DNA of 64,000 nucleotides from Bdellovibrionales bacterium (GCA_947380295.1 CANCQK010000008.1:1-64000); one strand, 5' to 3'; positions 22,056-30,675 are shown, counted from the stretch's first letter. Notes: generated from the sequence alone by a model not told the origin. Numbers and translations are program-made.

Positions 22056-23393
22056 ATGCTGAGCACCCTTTATAAGAGCATGAGTAAAAGTATTTTCATT
22101 CAATCGGGATTCGTTATCTTTGCTTTTCTCGCTCAGGCGGGGGAATCCGGGCTCGTTTTGACCGAGGCGGTTGAGACGGGGAAACGCAATAGTCCTGAGC
22201 TCAAGCGATTAGGCTTAATTGTGGAGGCTTCCGGTGCCAAACGATGGGAGGCGATCTCGGGGTTTCTGCCGCAGCTTTCAGTAAATGCAAATTACTTTTT
22301 CAACGCCAAATACGCTAGTCTGGGGATTAATTTTGGCGTTAACCCCGTTACAATTCCCTCAGCGTACCCACAAACGAACATTGAAATCACTGGCTCATGG
22401 ACTTTTTTCGATGGGTTCGCCACTTGGAACGGTTATCAGGCTTCTGTTCTTGGTCACGAAGCTGCACAGTTAGAGTTTGAGGATGCTCAGTTTAGAAGTT
22501 TAAATTCTATTCGGATTAATTTTTTTCAAGCCTTAGCGGCCCAGCAATTGGCCGAAGTAGCAAATCAAAATATTGAAACCCTCGAACATCATTTGAGTTT
22601 GGTTCAGATGAATGAGCAGGCTGGAACGGGTACCCGGGTTGACGTTCTTCGGCTCCAAGCACAGTTGGAGGAGGCACGAGCTGAAAAGATCTTGGCCGAT
22701 GATAATGCGATTCTTGCTAGGTGGGCTCTAGCCGAAACGATGGGTGTAGATGAAACACCGCAGAAACTAGAGGGTACTCTGCCAGTGCCTGCTGAAAATC
22801 AAGTCCCTGATTCGCTGCAGTTTAAGGTTGCAGAGCGAAGGGACTTGCAGGCTCAGGCTAAACGTGAACTGGCCTCAGATCGAATGAGTTCTGCTGGATG
22901 GGGGCCATTGATACCCAGGGCTTCTCTTTTTGTTGTCGAGCAGTTTTACGGATATAATAATGTCTTTAATTCATCAATCTTGGCGACTGATGGACTTCAG
23001 AATGCCTGGGGTTTTGGATTGAGACTGAGTTGGAATCTTTTTGATGGCGGGGCATCGATTGCTAAAAAAGTACAGTTTGACGCGCAAGCTAAGCAAGTCG
23101 CCCAGGTGACTCGAAAGACACTTTTGAGTGCCGCTACTGATTTTGAAACCTGGAGGCGGCGTTATGCTTATAACGTCGTGTTATTTAAGGCTCGCCAGAG
23201 GACAGTAGAACAGTATGAGGAAAGTGTGCGCTTGGCAACGATCTCTGTTAAGGCGGGGACCAAGACACATTCGGAGTTTTTAGATGCGGAGCGTGATTTG
23301 TTTCGTGCTCGAGCTGGTGTGATTCAGGCGCAACTCGCTGCTGCGGAATCACTATCTCATTTGGAAAACGCGTCTGGTCATAGTTTTAACTGA
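22056..23393 (+). CDS. TolC-family outer-membrane efflux protein
   Basis: A 445-residue protein with a signal peptide near MSKSIFIQSGFVIFAFLAQA; the codon at 22080 is an alternative start. Two related halves each contain the long helices and beta segments of outer-membrane factors, for example SPELKRLGLIVEASGAKRW and RASLFVVEQFYGYNN, then FGLRLSWNLFDGG. It forms the trimeric exit channel for an RND or ABC pump. No pump is adjacent; the CusBA-like operon at 59.9-64 kb or a secretion system could use it. The small lipoprotein gene at 23462 follows by 68 bases. Confidence 0.88.
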   Translation: MLSTLYKSMSKSIFIQSGFVIFAFLAQAGESGLVLTEAVETGKRNSPELKRLGLIVEASGAKRWEAISGFLPQLSVNANYFFNAKYASLGINFGVNPVTIPSAYPQTNIEITGSWTFFDGFATWNGYQASVLGHEAAQLEFEDAQFRSLNSIRINFFQALAAQQLAEVANQNIETLEHHLSLVQMNEQAGTGTRVDVLRLQAQLEEARAEKILADDNAILARWALAETMGVDETPQKLEGTLPVPAENQVPDSLQFKVAERRDLQAQAKRELASDRMSSAGWGPLIPRASLFVVEQFYGYNNVFNSSILATDGLQNAWGFGLRLSWNLFDGGASIAKKVQFDAQAKQVAQVTRKTLLSAATDFETWRRRYAYNVVLFKARQRTVEQYEESVRLATISVKAGTKTHSEFLDAERDLFRARAGVIQAQLAAAESLSHLENASGHSFN

Positions 23394-23461
23394 AAAAAAT
23401 CCCCATCAATCTATTGATGAAGTAGAAAAAATAACGCTACAATCTAGAGAGGAGGGGTTGT

Positions 23462-23644
23462 ATGATGAACGTTTTTAAGCCAGGTCTCCGTGCGGTTTCT
23501 TTCTGCTTCGCGATGGGTTTCCTGCTGGGCGTTTGGTCTTGCTCCACGCCTAGGACTCAATTAGAGCCCTCTCGTCCAACTTCATCTCCCCGTCCTGAAA
23601 AAAATAAAAACTGGCACGAAAGCCAGATCAATCGTCCTGAGTGA
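23462..23644 (+). CDS. Small lipoprotein
   Basis: A 60-residue protein after a strong ribosome binding site (gaggaggggttgt). It has a basic N-terminus, a hydrophobic stretch and the lipobox GVWSC, so the mature part is only about 34 residues, polar and Pro/Arg-rich. It may be co-transcribed with the TolC-like gene upstream. No known family recognised. Confidence 0.7.
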   Translation: MMNVFKPGLRAVSFCFAMGFLLGVWSCSTPRTQLEPSRPTSSPRPEKNKNWHESQINRPE

Positions 23645-23662
23645 ATGAAAGTATTTGGAGCC

Positions 23663-24169
23663 TTAAAGATGTGGATCTCCTGTTTCCAAGATATTTTCTG
23701 TAGTGGGATTGGTCTGGTGGGCAGATCGGTCAACTAATTGAGGGTGGATTGAGTTAGAGTGGTTATTTTTCTCTGATCCCTTTTGGAGGGAGTCGGGCCG
23801 AGTAATTGGCGCGAGGCCCTTCGCTGCTCTGGCTTCATCACACCTACGGTTGGGTGTTTTTCCATCTGCGTAGGATGCTTGAAAGTTTCGACACGGAGTC
23901 GGACGGTTTTTGTAGTTCGTGCATGCGACCTGTTTTCCGACCTTGCCGCTCAGTGCAACACATCGATTACCCGATTTTTCCAAGGTTCCCTTCATGCATT
24001 TTTTGAAGGAGTTGAGATCTTCGGTGAGGTTTTCTGGAACTTGATATTCTGAGTTTTTTTCGGTTTCCCTCCAGTAGAATTCTACACGAAAGTAGCTACA
24101 GCAGGCTCCGCAAGATGTACAAGGATTTTCCTGAGAATGCTGATTGACAAGGTGATTTTTGTTTTTCAT
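23663..24169 (-). CDS. YkgJ-type Cys-cluster protein (putative zinc/iron chelator)
   Basis: A 168-residue protein with the YkgJ-family cluster CTSCGACCSYFRVEFYW near the N-terminus. The later cysteines (KKCMKGT, RCVALSG, VACTNYKNRPTPCRNF) follow the family's order. Members bind Zn or Fe-S, and their role is unclear. The C-terminal 50 residues are polar and likely disordered. It is convergent with the small lipoprotein gene. Confidence 0.88.
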   Translation of the reverse strand: MKNKNHLVNQHSQENPCTSCGACCSYFRVEFYWRETEKNSEYQVPENLTEDLNSFKKCMKGTLEKSGNRCVALSGKVGKQVACTNYKNRPTPCRNFQASYADGKTPNRRCDEARAAKGLAPITRPDSLQKGSEKNNHSNSIHPQLVDRSAHQTNPTTENILETGDPHL

Positions 24170-24274
24170 CTCATGTCCCCCCGGACGCCTTCATCCTATT
24201 CTAAAAAAGATAATTTTGAATAATTTTTTTTTGAGGCCTAGAGCTTGCAGTGTCCTCGCCACGGAGGTTCATTC

Positions 24275-24484
24275 ATGAGGCGTGCAAAAAGAAAGCAATC
24301 AAGGGGAGCTACATCCATTCCATTCTCGGTGAGTCGTGATTCATCAGGGGGCAAGAGGTCTCGCTTATTGAGTTCAAAGAGTACTGCTCGACGCCGAAAA
24401 GCTGGGGGGATGAATGCGGTTTTTCGTCGAGCAGTTCGCTGGATTGAAAATTTCGTCACTCAGTCTGTGGGGCGAAGAAAATAG
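24275..24484 (+). CDS. Small very basic protein, unknown
   Basis: The ATG at 24275 has ggagg nine bases upstream. The 69-residue product is rich in Arg, Lys and Ser (MRRAKRKQSRG, then SSKSTARRRKAGG), as in nucleic-acid-binding or ribosome-associated peptides. The end (RAVRWIENFVTQSVGRRK) could be an amphipathic helix. A minus-strand frame overlaps most of it; I favour this one because of its ribosome binding site. It is tail-to-tail with the next membrane gene, four bases apart. Confidence 0.5.
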   Translation: MRRAKRKQSRGATSIPFSVSRDSSGGKRSRLLSSKSTARRRKAGGMNAVFRRAVRWIENFVTQSVGRRK

Positions 24485-24487
24485 AGA

Positions 24488-25366
24488 TTAGGCGGCACTT
24501 TGTTTTGAGCGCGAATGGGAGCCTTGGGGCTGTAAGTTAAGTCTTAGTTCCGAAGCGACCCCGGCCCCTCCTCCTAAAAATGAGAATAGAGTTCCGAAGA
24601 TCAGCGCAGTGAATAAAGTCCAACCTACGACGGAAATGATTTGAGCCGTGGTTTCGCCGATGGATTTTAAGGTTTCTTCGGCAGCAGTCATGAGCTGGGA
24701 GAGTTTTGTATCGGCGTCTTTAGTGCTCAGTCCAGTTTGTTGAGCTAAGTAATCACGCGCTCCTGTGCGATTTCCCCGGATGAGGCGAGTTGCAAGTTCG
24801 CTTGCCACTTGATCTGGCGGAGATTTCAAAGGGATTTTCCCCAGGGCATTTCGAATTGCATCTTGCACCATTGGATTTTTCCCGACTTCAGTAGGCGTTT
24901 GCCCAAGGGTCCCCAGTGCGCCCGAAAATCCTCGACTGACAGCACCCAGTGTTGAGCCTGCTTGAGAAAGCACGAGGGCGAAGAAAAGCGCAGAAATGAC
25001 CACCCCTTGGAGTTGTCCCACCCGAACTGACACTGTTCCTGATAACTTGCCTGCGGCATAGCTTCCCAAGTAGAGCGAAATCGCGGAGGCTAAAATGAAC
25101 CAAAGGGCTGAGCTTGCCGCAATGCCGCCGAGTTTACTAGTGCCCCCAATGAGTGCCTTTAAGCTAGAGCCTCCGAGAGCAAGGCCTAGGCTTACCAGAA
25201 TTAAGTGAGCCAGGCATGCGACCAGTAGGCCTGCAAATACTCCGCGCCATGAGATTCCGGGTCGTTCTAGTGCCATGGATGCCTGAGTTGTGAAAGTCCT
25301 GGCAGCGGACGAAATGGGGATTGGGCGCTCGGGTTCTTTTTGCGTGCGTTCGATTTGAATTTCCAT
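24488..25366 (-). CDS. Multi-pass membrane protein, unknown
   Basis: A 292-residue protein with a polar N-terminus, a hydrophobic Gly/Ala-rich helix (GVFAGLLVACLAHLILVSLG) and two more (SALWFILASAISLYLG and VVISALFFALVLSQAG). A soluble helical segment of about 80 residues follows, and a last helix (IISVVGWTLFTALIFGTLFS). The arrangement resembles TIGR04086/YrzE-like small membrane families, but I cannot name it. It is divergent from the small membrane protein at 25519, so the two may share a promoter region. Confidence 0.75.
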   Translation of the reverse strand: MEIQIERTQKEPERPIPISSAARTFTTQASMALERPGISWRGVFAGLLVACLAHLILVSLGLALGGSSLKALIGGTSKLGGIAASSALWFILASAISLYLGSYAAGKLSGTVSVRVGQLQGVVISALFFALVLSQAGSTLGAVSRGFSGALGTLGQTPTEVGKNPMVQDAIRNALGKIPLKSPPDQVASELATRLIRGNRTGARDYLAQQTGLSTKDADTKLSQLMTAAEETLKSIGETTAQIISVVGWTLFTALIFGTLFSFLGGGAGVASELRLNLQPQGSHSRSKQSAA

Positions 25367-25518
25367 ACACGGATTCTCCTCTGTTCTGTGGTTTGATTGA
25401 CTCCTAGCAAAGCAATTGCTGTACCTAGGCTTTTTTTTGGAAGAAATATTGCAATCAAATTGGAATAAATAATCTGAATATTTATAGACGTAAAAACTAG
25501 GAAAGGTAGCACGTTTCT

Positions 25519-25836
25519 ATGGCTAAACTTGAACAAGCGAAGCAATCATTTGAACGAATGGTAGATGAGGTGACTCCCAGCGAGTCGCGAAGTTTAAGAG
25601 AAGTTGTTCAGTCGATTGGAGAGACCACCTCTAAAATTCCTCCAATTGGGTTTATGGGGTTGGCTGTAGGGAGTATGGTTCTCTCGGCGGCCTTGGAGGT
25701 CTTTTCTAAAAGAAAAGAGTACGGCAATTTTGTAGGGTTGTGGGCCCCTAGTTTTCTAATGATGGGGATTTACGCTAAACTTTCCAGGTTGGTTCCTTCT
25801 GAGGAGGCTCGCTCCCACGAAAAAAGAGCAGCTTAA
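25519..25836 (+). CDS. Small membrane protein, unknown
   Basis: A 105-residue protein with an amphipathic N-terminal helix (KQSFERMVDEVTPSESRSL) and two hydrophobic segments (GFMGLAVGSMVLSAALEVF and FVGLWAPSFLMMGIYAKL). The region upstream (aggaaaggtagcacgtttct) has a plausible ribosome binding site. It is divergent from the multi-pass membrane protein gene at 24488-25366. Function unknown. Confidence 0.72.
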   Translation: MAKLEQAKQSFERMVDEVTPSESRSLREVVQSIGETTSKIPPIGFMGLAVGSMVLSAALEVFSKRKEYGNFVGLWAPSFLMMGIYAKLSRLVPSEEARSHEKRAA

Positions 25837-25913
25837 ATTGTCTGTGGGGTGGGCTCGGTGGTGGGCTTGGTTTTCTCTGGTGAAACGAGAGGACGGATGT
25901 TAAGTCCGGAGTT

Positions 25914-26060
25914 ATGAAAAATTTTTCCATCTTGTTTGGCTTGGGTGTAGGTGGAATTGCAGTCTGTTTAGCTATGACTATCTACACGTCGATTCAGGAA
26001 AACCGAATTAAAAACGCTCCTCCACCGTTCACCATCCCTACTCCTGCGATCTCTCAGTAA
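25914..26060 (+). CDS. Very small membrane protein (48 aa)
   Basis: An ATG at 25914, just after ggag, opens a 48-residue frame ending in TAA at 26058-26060. It begins MKNFSILFGLGVGGIAVCLA, a single membrane helix, then a polar proline-rich tail (NAPPPFTIP). It follows the 25519 gene on the same strand by 77 bases. The Shine-Dalgarno spacing is short (2 bases), so the call is tentative. Confidence 0.5.
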   Translation: MKNFSILFGLGVGGIAVCLAMTIYTSIQENRIKNAPPPFTIPTPAISQ

Positions 26061-26074
26061 ACGAGTTCACGAGT

Positions 26075-27094
26075 TCAAAGACCGATGAGCTCGAACCATT
26101 TTTCGGCCCATAAGTAGATCTGATAAGGGTTATTTGGTTCATCGGGGAGCTCAAGAGGAGCTTCGTTTTTGGATTGTAATTGTTCAGCGGCTTTTTTCCA
26201 GTTCTTCATCTGCCAAAACGGGTTAGTTTTTTGGACAAACTCGGAGTCGAGTCGGAGGCTTCGATGAGCGGCCAATGTTCCCCATTCGATTGAGGTGTTA
26301 AATTGAGACTGAGTAGCTTTGATGATTGCTTTAGGCTCGTGGAGCTCGAGGTAGAGGTAAGTCGAGTAAACGCAGGCATGAAGGTAGTTGCGATAGTGTC
26401 GTCGCAAGTCCTTCCCTTCATAGATGGAATGGATGAGTTCGAGAGGGTTTGTGTCTGATCCTCGATCATAGATGAGGCCGCATAGGTGAAAGATCGAGCT
26501 TAGTGTGGCGCCAAGCTGATCACTGAGTGCCATGTCAATTGTAACGACGAGGCTTTCTGCGAAATTTAGGTAGCGACGGACGCTTGCTTTTTTCAGCGGT
26601 GCCTTTGGTAATAAATTCCAAAGAATTCGATGATTTTGTTCATGAAATAAGTTGGAGATGAGGCCCCGGGTGTAGGTGAGCTGACTCGAGTTTTTTCGTT
26701 CGATCGCGTTGGTTGCGGCCCAGATGTATTCACGCTCAACAGGGCTGTATTCAATGATTGGATCTAAAAGCGAAAGAGAACTGAGTGTGCGAGGCGATGT
26801 GTTGAGTGTTGGTAAATAGCTGCCGCCATTTTGAATAAAAAGACTTCTGCTTTTCCGATAGAGCGAACTGAGCGCGCAAAGGTGAGCATCAAACGGGTGT
26901 TGAGGCAAGGTCTGGGTATTTACTTGGCTAGGTTTGTGATTCGCTAGTAGGCGAATCGCTAGGCCGAGCGAGGGTTTTCGCGCTTTACCCCATTGGTTTT
27001 CTAGGTGGGAGGTCCATTGGGGATCGGACTTAGTTTTGCAGGGTGTATCCCAAATGATCGGGATTTTAGATGCTTTAGGATATTTGGTTTTCAT
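26075..27094 (-). CDS. Unknown cytosolic protein with HExxH motif
   Basis: A 339-residue protein without a signal peptide. ISNLFHEQNHRILWNLLP contains HEQNH, an HExxH-type motif in a helix. The rest is helical with conserved-looking aromatic residues (YSPVEREYIWAATNAIERK, YRNYLHACVYSTYLYLELHE). It could be a zincin-like enzyme, but the third ligand is not evident. No family is recognised. The 5' end overlaps the divergent small membrane ORF at 27054 by 41 bases. Confidence 0.7.
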   Translation of the reverse strand: MKTKYPKASKIPIIWDTPCKTKSDPQWTSHLENQWGKARKPSLGLAIRLLANHKPSQVNTQTLPQHPFDAHLCALSSLYRKSRSLFIQNGGSYLPTLNTSPRTLSSLSLLDPIIEYSPVEREYIWAATNAIERKNSSQLTYTRGLISNLFHEQNHRILWNLLPKAPLKKASVRRYLNFAESLVVTIDMALSDQLGATLSSIFHLCGLIYDRGSDTNPLELIHSIYEGKDLRRHYRNYLHACVYSTYLYLELHEPKAIIKATQSQFNTSIEWGTLAAHRSLRLDSEFVQKTNPFWQMKNWKKAAEQLQSKNEAPLELPDEPNNPYQIYLWAEKWFELIGL

Positions 27095-27236
27095 TGGGGC
27101 GCTCTTTTTTCCTGTGGTCTGGTTTACGGGTTACTTCTTTACTTCCTTGATTCGTGTGCTTTGGCAAGGTCAAAGTCCGGAATTTAAGGAGCGTGAAGTA
27201 GTTGAGCGCCGTGAGGAGCCCCCTCGGGCTGCTTAG
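27054..27236 (+). CDS. Small membrane protein with charged tail
   Basis: The ATG at 27054 is used; the frame back to 27036 starts with TTG. The 60-residue product has two hydrophobic segments (MIGILDALGYLVFIGALFFP and VVWFTGYFFTSLIRVLW) and a charged C-terminus (FKEREVVERREEPPRAA). It overlaps the divergent 26075-27094 gene by 41 bases on the other strand and the convergent lytic transglycosylase gene by four bases. The composition is typical of a real membrane peptide. Confidence 0.5.
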   Translation: MIGILDALGYLVFIGALFFPVVWFTGYFFTSLIRVLWQGQSPEFKEREVVERREEPPRAA

Positions 27237-27985
27237 TTCATTGCAACGTGGTGAGCGGCATTGGCTTGGGAGTAAAAGCGAACATAACGTTGCATCACGC
27301 GGGAAGGGTATTGGAGGGGAACTCTCTGCATAGCTAGGTTTCGAATGAGCTTGGTGGTTCCCATGTTGTAGGCCGCGAGGTAGAGGTTGCTCTTGAAATC
27401 GAATTTTTCACGCAAGTAGGAGAGGTAAGCTGAGCCCAGGGCAATATTGGCAACTGGGTCTTTCAATGTCTTTGCGCCACGAAAAGGGATGTCGTATTTC
27501 TTAGAGATCCATTGAGCGGTTTGTGGAGTGATTTGCATTAAGCCGATTTCGCCTACGCTACCGACAGCTTCCACGTTGAAGCTGCTTTCATTTTCAATCA
27601 CAGCCATTAAGAAAATTGGGTCGAACCCGTACTTTTTGCTTTCGGTGAGAATGGCGCTGGCAATTGTGCGAGCCTGCCCTTTCCACTTTGATCTGAGTTC
27701 GCGTTGAGTCGATTGAAAAATGTACTCACTCAGGGACTTAATTTTGTCGCCCTGTTTTCGGACGACACTGCTCTGGTAAAACTTTCCGAGGAGTTCTTTA
27801 GCATGGTTGCGGCGGATCGAGGTGAAGCTCTCAGTGTCGCCATTTTGTTGGATTTGGGGTGTGCCCCACTTCTGGAGAAAGTGGAGAATGACTTCTCCTG
27901 TGTCAGCATGTGCAAAAGTGGGGGTTAACGTGGTGAGGGCAATTAAGAGTTTTAAAACTAATTTACTTTCCGTTTGTGTCTTCAT
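27233..27985 (-). CDS. Soluble-type lytic transglycosylase (SLT, GH23)
   Basis: A 250-residue exported enzyme with a signal peptide (LVLKLLIALTTLTPTFAHA). The catalytic domain from about residue 105 shows FLMAVIENESSFN with the catalytic Glu, then GEIGLMQITPQTA, and NLYLAAYNMG near the end. This is the Slt/MltC-type lysozyme-like fold that cleaves murein between MurNAc and GlcNAc. No LysM or anchor domain is present. It is probably monocistronic. Confidence 0.93.
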   Translation of the reverse strand: MKTQTESKLVLKLLIALTTLTPTFAHADTGEVILHFLQKWGTPQIQQNGDTESFTSIRRNHAKELLGKFYQSSVVRKQGDKIKSLSEYIFQSTQRELRSKWKGQARTIASAILTESKKYGFDPIFLMAVIENESSFNVEAVGSVGEIGLMQITPQTAQWISKKYDIPFRGAKTLKDPVANIALGSAYLSYLREKFDFKSNLYLAAYNMGTTKLIRNLAMQRVPLQYPSRVMQRYVRFYSQANAAHHVAMN

Positions 27986-28184
27986 GCTTCTAGATAAAGC
28001 AAGAGTCGGGCCGCTTTCTGGATTCTTCTAAGCTTTTGATTTTGTGGGGGTATTTTTGGACACCTGAAGGATGCTGGTCTAGCCTTAGGGTTAGGGGTGT
28101 TTAAGAGTTTGTCAGGCGCTCAAAACTTCTACTAGAAAACCCTCGATTTGAGGAGTTGAATGCGAGTTAAATAGTTGAGTCTAT

Positions 28185-28706
28185 TCATTTGGGATCATAC
28201 TCGAGCAGCGCCTCTAGAGCTCTTTCTGCAAAAAAGTTTTTCATTTGTGAGCGATCCAGCTGGGGTGGGGCTAGGATTTTGAGTGTCTTGGGCCTTTGTT
28301 CTATTGAGGTAATTGATGAAAAACAGAGGCCCACTGGCTTTTCAGGCGTACCTCCAGACGGTCCTGCAATTCCTGTTGTAGATAGGGCTATCCATCGATT
28401 CGATTTAAGAAGTGAGCTTGAAGGGAATTGATCGAGTGCTTGGTTTAGGGATATCAGTCCGTGCCGGGCAAGTTCATCGGCGACTTCAGGAGAAACAGCG
28501 CCCTTAGTTTTCAGTGTCTGAAGGGAAACTCCTAATCGTAGTTTTGCGGAGTTATCGTAAACTACCCATGAACCCCAGAATACTTCAGATGCACCCGAGA
28601 TATTGGTGAGTCGATGTGCTATGAGTCCGCCGGTACAAGATTCGACCGTACAGAGAATCATTTTTTTAGATTTTAGATGCTGAATTACGCGAGCTTCCAG
28701 AGTCAT
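28185..28706 (-). CDS. pncC: CinA C-terminal/PncC-type nicotinamide-nucleotide amidase
   Basis: A 173-residue CinA C-terminal domain protein without the N-terminal MoaB-like domain. The family signature CTVESCTGGLIAHRLTNISG is followed by FWGSWVVYDNSAKLRLGV and STTGIAGPSGGTPEKPVG. PncC deamidates nicotinamide mononucleotide to NaMN in NAD recycling. It is divergent from the thioesterase gene at 28769, 62 bases apart. Confidence 0.9.
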   Translation of the reverse strand: MTLEARVIQHLKSKKMILCTVESCTGGLIAHRLTNISGASEVFWGSWVVYDNSAKLRLGVSLQTLKTKGAVSPEVADELARHGLISLNQALDQFPSSSLLKSNRWIALSTTGIAGPSGGTPEKPVGLCFSSITSIEQRPKTLKILAPPQLDRSQMKNFFAERALEALLEYDPK

Positions 28707-28768
28707 GAAAGTGGCCCCTAGGGTTTTTGTTTGCTTTCATCTTTTAACAGTGAGAACGTTTTGAGCCA

Positions 28769-29245
28769 ATGAAAGAAATCAACTCAAACTTAGCTTTACA
28801 AGATCGTTATGCTCCCCACAGTCAATGCTTTGGGTGTGGACCTTCGAATCAACTTGGCTTGAGAGTGAAAAGTGTGGTTCAGGCTCTGGAGGTCGTCGCG
28901 GAGTGGAGTCCTCAGCCTCACCACGAGGCTTTTCCTGGAGTGCTGAATGGCGGGATTATCGGCGCTTTGTTAGATTGTCACTCAAATTGGACGGCTGCTT
29001 GGCACCTGATGGTCCAAGCGAGTGCCGATCAGCCTCCTTGCACAGTGACTGCGGACTATGCAGTCAAGCTGCTGCGGCCCACTCCAACCAGCGGCTCGAT
29101 TCACCTCAAGGCATACGTGGTAGAGTCTCGTGCCGACCGAGCAGTAATCGAAGCTACTTTGACGGCGGGGGGCAAAGTTTGCGCCACCTGTCGCGGTACC
29201 TTTGTTGCCGTAAAACCCGGCCACCCCGCCTATCATCGATGGTAG
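28769..29245 (+). CDS. PaaI-type hotdog thioesterase
   Basis: A 158-residue protein with the hotdog-fold layout: CFGCGPSNQLGLRV near the N-terminus, HHEAFPGVLNGGIIGALLDC as the active-site helix, and VTADYAVKLLRPTP with a final strand. It likely hydrolyses acyl-CoA or acyl-ACP thioesters. The NQLGLR opening is common in this group. It is monocistronic and convergent with the lipoprotein gene at 29275. Confidence 0.88.
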   Translation: MKEINSNLALQDRYAPHSQCFGCGPSNQLGLRVKSVVQALEVVAEWSPQPHHEAFPGVLNGGIIGALLDCHSNWTAAWHLMVQASADQPPCTVTADYAVKLLRPTPTSGSIHLKAYVVESRADRAVIEATLTAGGKVCATCRGTFVAVKPGHPAYHRW

Positions 29246-29274
29246 TAGCTGTGGGAAATGGTCTCACTTCAGCT

Positions 29275-29754
29275 TTAACTTGCGCCGCCAGTGGGCAGCT
29301 CAGGGGCTTTAATGGAAATCGTAATAGGTGCCTGGGTAATGGCCGTCTGCCCCTTGTCGTTACTAGCCACTACGTTGGCTTCGTAGCGGACGGTTTTACC
29401 TGTTACAGCTAAAAGCTGAAGCTGCTCAGGTGTGAGTGTGGCTCGCCATGTGGTCCCTCCTAAGTTTTCCATGGGGACTTCGACCGGCACGTGGATGAAC
29501 TTCAGCTTCACGTCAGCAATCTTGTGATTGAAATCTTTAACGTCAGCGGTGACTGCCGGCTTTTCTGTGGGAAGCATGTGTTGATTCAATTGAATCGTGG
29601 CGGGCGTCGTTCTCGCATTCATGATGGTGGGCCCGGTGGAGGCAATATCTTTTCCCGATTCCGGTTGCCCTGATGTGCTTGCGCATCCTACGAGACCCGT
29701 TAAAACTCCGAGAGAGAGTACTGTGAAAATTTTTGTCAGTGATTTGGTTTTCAT
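29275..29754 (-). CDS. Lipoprotein, unknown
   Basis: The start at 29754 (MKTKSLTKIF) gives a clean lipoprotein signal with lipobox GLVGC; the extension to 29784 is unlikely. The mature part of about 140 residues is mostly beta: TWRATLTPEQLQLLAVTGK and VRYEANVVASNDKGQTA resemble an Ig-like or cadherin-like single domain. It probably sits in the outer or inner membrane leaflet facing the periplasm. Function unknown. Confidence 0.8.
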   Translation of the reverse strand: MKTKSLTKIFTVLSLGVLTGLVGCASTSGQPESGKDIASTGPTIMNARTTPATIQLNQHMLPTEKPAVTADVKDFNHKIADVKLKFIHVPVEVPMENLGGTTWRATLTPEQLQLLAVTGKTVRYEANVVASNDKGQTAITQAPITISIKAPELPTGGAS

Positions 29755-29792
29755 ATGGTCAACCCAAAGCAAGATTGGTACCATTTACAACT

Positions 29793-29942
29793 GTGAGTAA
29801 GAATGCTTTGCGAAGGTACTTTGGGCTCATTGCGTTTACTTCTCTCGTCGTGGGAATCTTGGCTTATATTCTTTCTTTCGGAAAGGTCATCCTACCGGGG
29901 GCTTTGGATTTTCGAATGCCAGCATCCCAGCAAATAAAATAG
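29793..29942 (+). CDS. Possible 49-aa membrane peptide (GTG start)
   Basis: The frame from the GTG at 29793 begins MSKNALRRYFGLIAFTSLVV, one membrane helix, and ends in a short polar tail. The in-frame extension to 29733 lies over the lipoprotein gene's start and is less likely. No clear ribosome binding site, so this is tentative. Confidence 0.35.
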   Translation: MSKNALRRYFGLIAFTSLVVGILAYILSFGKVILPGALDFRMPASQQIK

Positions 29943-29962
29943 CGATGACTTGATTTTATTGC

Positions 29963-29991
29963 TTGAATTCCGACGGTAACGCATGTATTTA
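29963..29991 (+). promoter_or_regulatory. Sigma-70-like promoter for tRNA-Glu
   Basis: TTGAAT at 29963-29968 and TATTTA at 29986-29991 are 17 bases apart and lie 31 bases before the tRNA. The match to consensus is moderate. Confidence 0.5.
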
Positions 29992-30021
29992 GGGTGAACT
30001 TCAAAACGAAGCGACGACTAT

Positions 30022-30097
30022 GTCCCCATCGTCTAGAGGCCTAGGACACCGCCCTTTCACGGCGGTAACCGGGGTTCGAATCCCCGTGGGGACGCCA
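30022..30097 (+). tRNA. tRNA-Glu (anticodon TTC), CCA encoded
   Basis: The sequence folds as a tRNA. The acceptor arm is gtcccca/tggggac; the anticodon arm is ccgcc/ggcgg with a 7-base loop and TTC at 30056-30058; the T arm has ggttcgaatcc. G73 and an encoded CCA end the gene at 30097. The TTC anticodon reads GAA and GAG. A terminator follows within 10 bases. Confidence 0.97.
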
Positions 30098-30106
30098 AAA
30101 TAAAAA

Positions 30107-30140
30107 AAGGCTGAGATCTTAATTGATCTCGGCCTTTTTT
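30107..30140 (+). terminator. Rho-independent terminator after tRNA-Glu
   Basis: The stem aaggctgagatc pairs with gatctcggcctt (one G-T pair) around a 6-base loop, followed by a T run (tttttt). The A run before the stem lets it work in reverse too, for the 30230 gene. Confidence 0.9.
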
Positions 30141-30229
30141 ATTTACTAAGTGGTCCAGGTATCAAATCCCAAGGTAATTCTACTCTCTCGAAGGATGTAC
30201 TTGAGTGAGTAGAGAATGTGACGCCTGGA

Positions 30230-30658
30230 TCAAGCAATCTTAAATTCAAAGTGACACTGAGTTTTTACTGAGTTCAGGATAAAACCTGATTCCGATGCTT
30301 TTTTGGCTAGCAGTAGCGCCCGCTCAGCATTTGAGGGGGAGTGGATCTGGGCAGTGAGGAAAAACTCTTTCATGATAGGTCGTCTGTTTTCATCGAGATC
30401 GACGATGAGTTTAGAACTTACGATCAGATCCTCAAACGTGAGTTTTGAGTTTTCGACGTAAACCTTGAAAGTAGCAACAAAGCAATTGGTCAGGGCCTGG
30501 TTAAATAGGTCTTCTGGGCTGAGGCCCCCTCCTGGCCCATTGAATTCCGGCGGAACTGAGATGAGCGTTTCCTGGTATTGGGAACGGGTCGTCCAAGTAG
30601 AACTCATTCCAGTTTTTGCGGTGGTTTCAGATTTGAACTCAATCGGGTAGGTGATCAT
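30230..30658 (-). CDS. OsmC/Ohr-like protein
   Basis: The ATG at 30658 is preceded by caggagacttca, which decides the start. The 142-residue protein shows the OsmC layout: a beta-rich N-terminus, then GGGLSPEDLFNQALTNCFVA with the conserved cysteine of the peroxidatic site region, and a final KTQCHFEF with the second cysteine. It may reduce organic hydroperoxides. The regulator gene lies directly upstream on the same strand (17 bases), so the two are probably an operon. Confidence 0.88.
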   Translation of the reverse strand: MITYPIEFKSETTAKTGMSSTWTTRSQYQETLISVPPEFNGPGGGLSPEDLFNQALTNCFVATFKVYVENSKLTFEDLIVSSKLIVDLDENRRPIMKEFFLTAQIHSPSNAERALLLAKKASESGFILNSVKTQCHFEFKIA

Positions 30659-30675
30659 TGAAGTCTCCTGAGTAT

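Noticed and set aside
23404-23419. catcaat/attgatg hairpin after the TolC-like gene as a terminator
   Set aside because: The loop has only two bases and no T run follows.
28825-29412. 195-codon plus frame overlapping the thioesterase gene
   Set aside because: Out of frame with the hotdog thioesterase, which has clear family motifs; no ribosome binding site.
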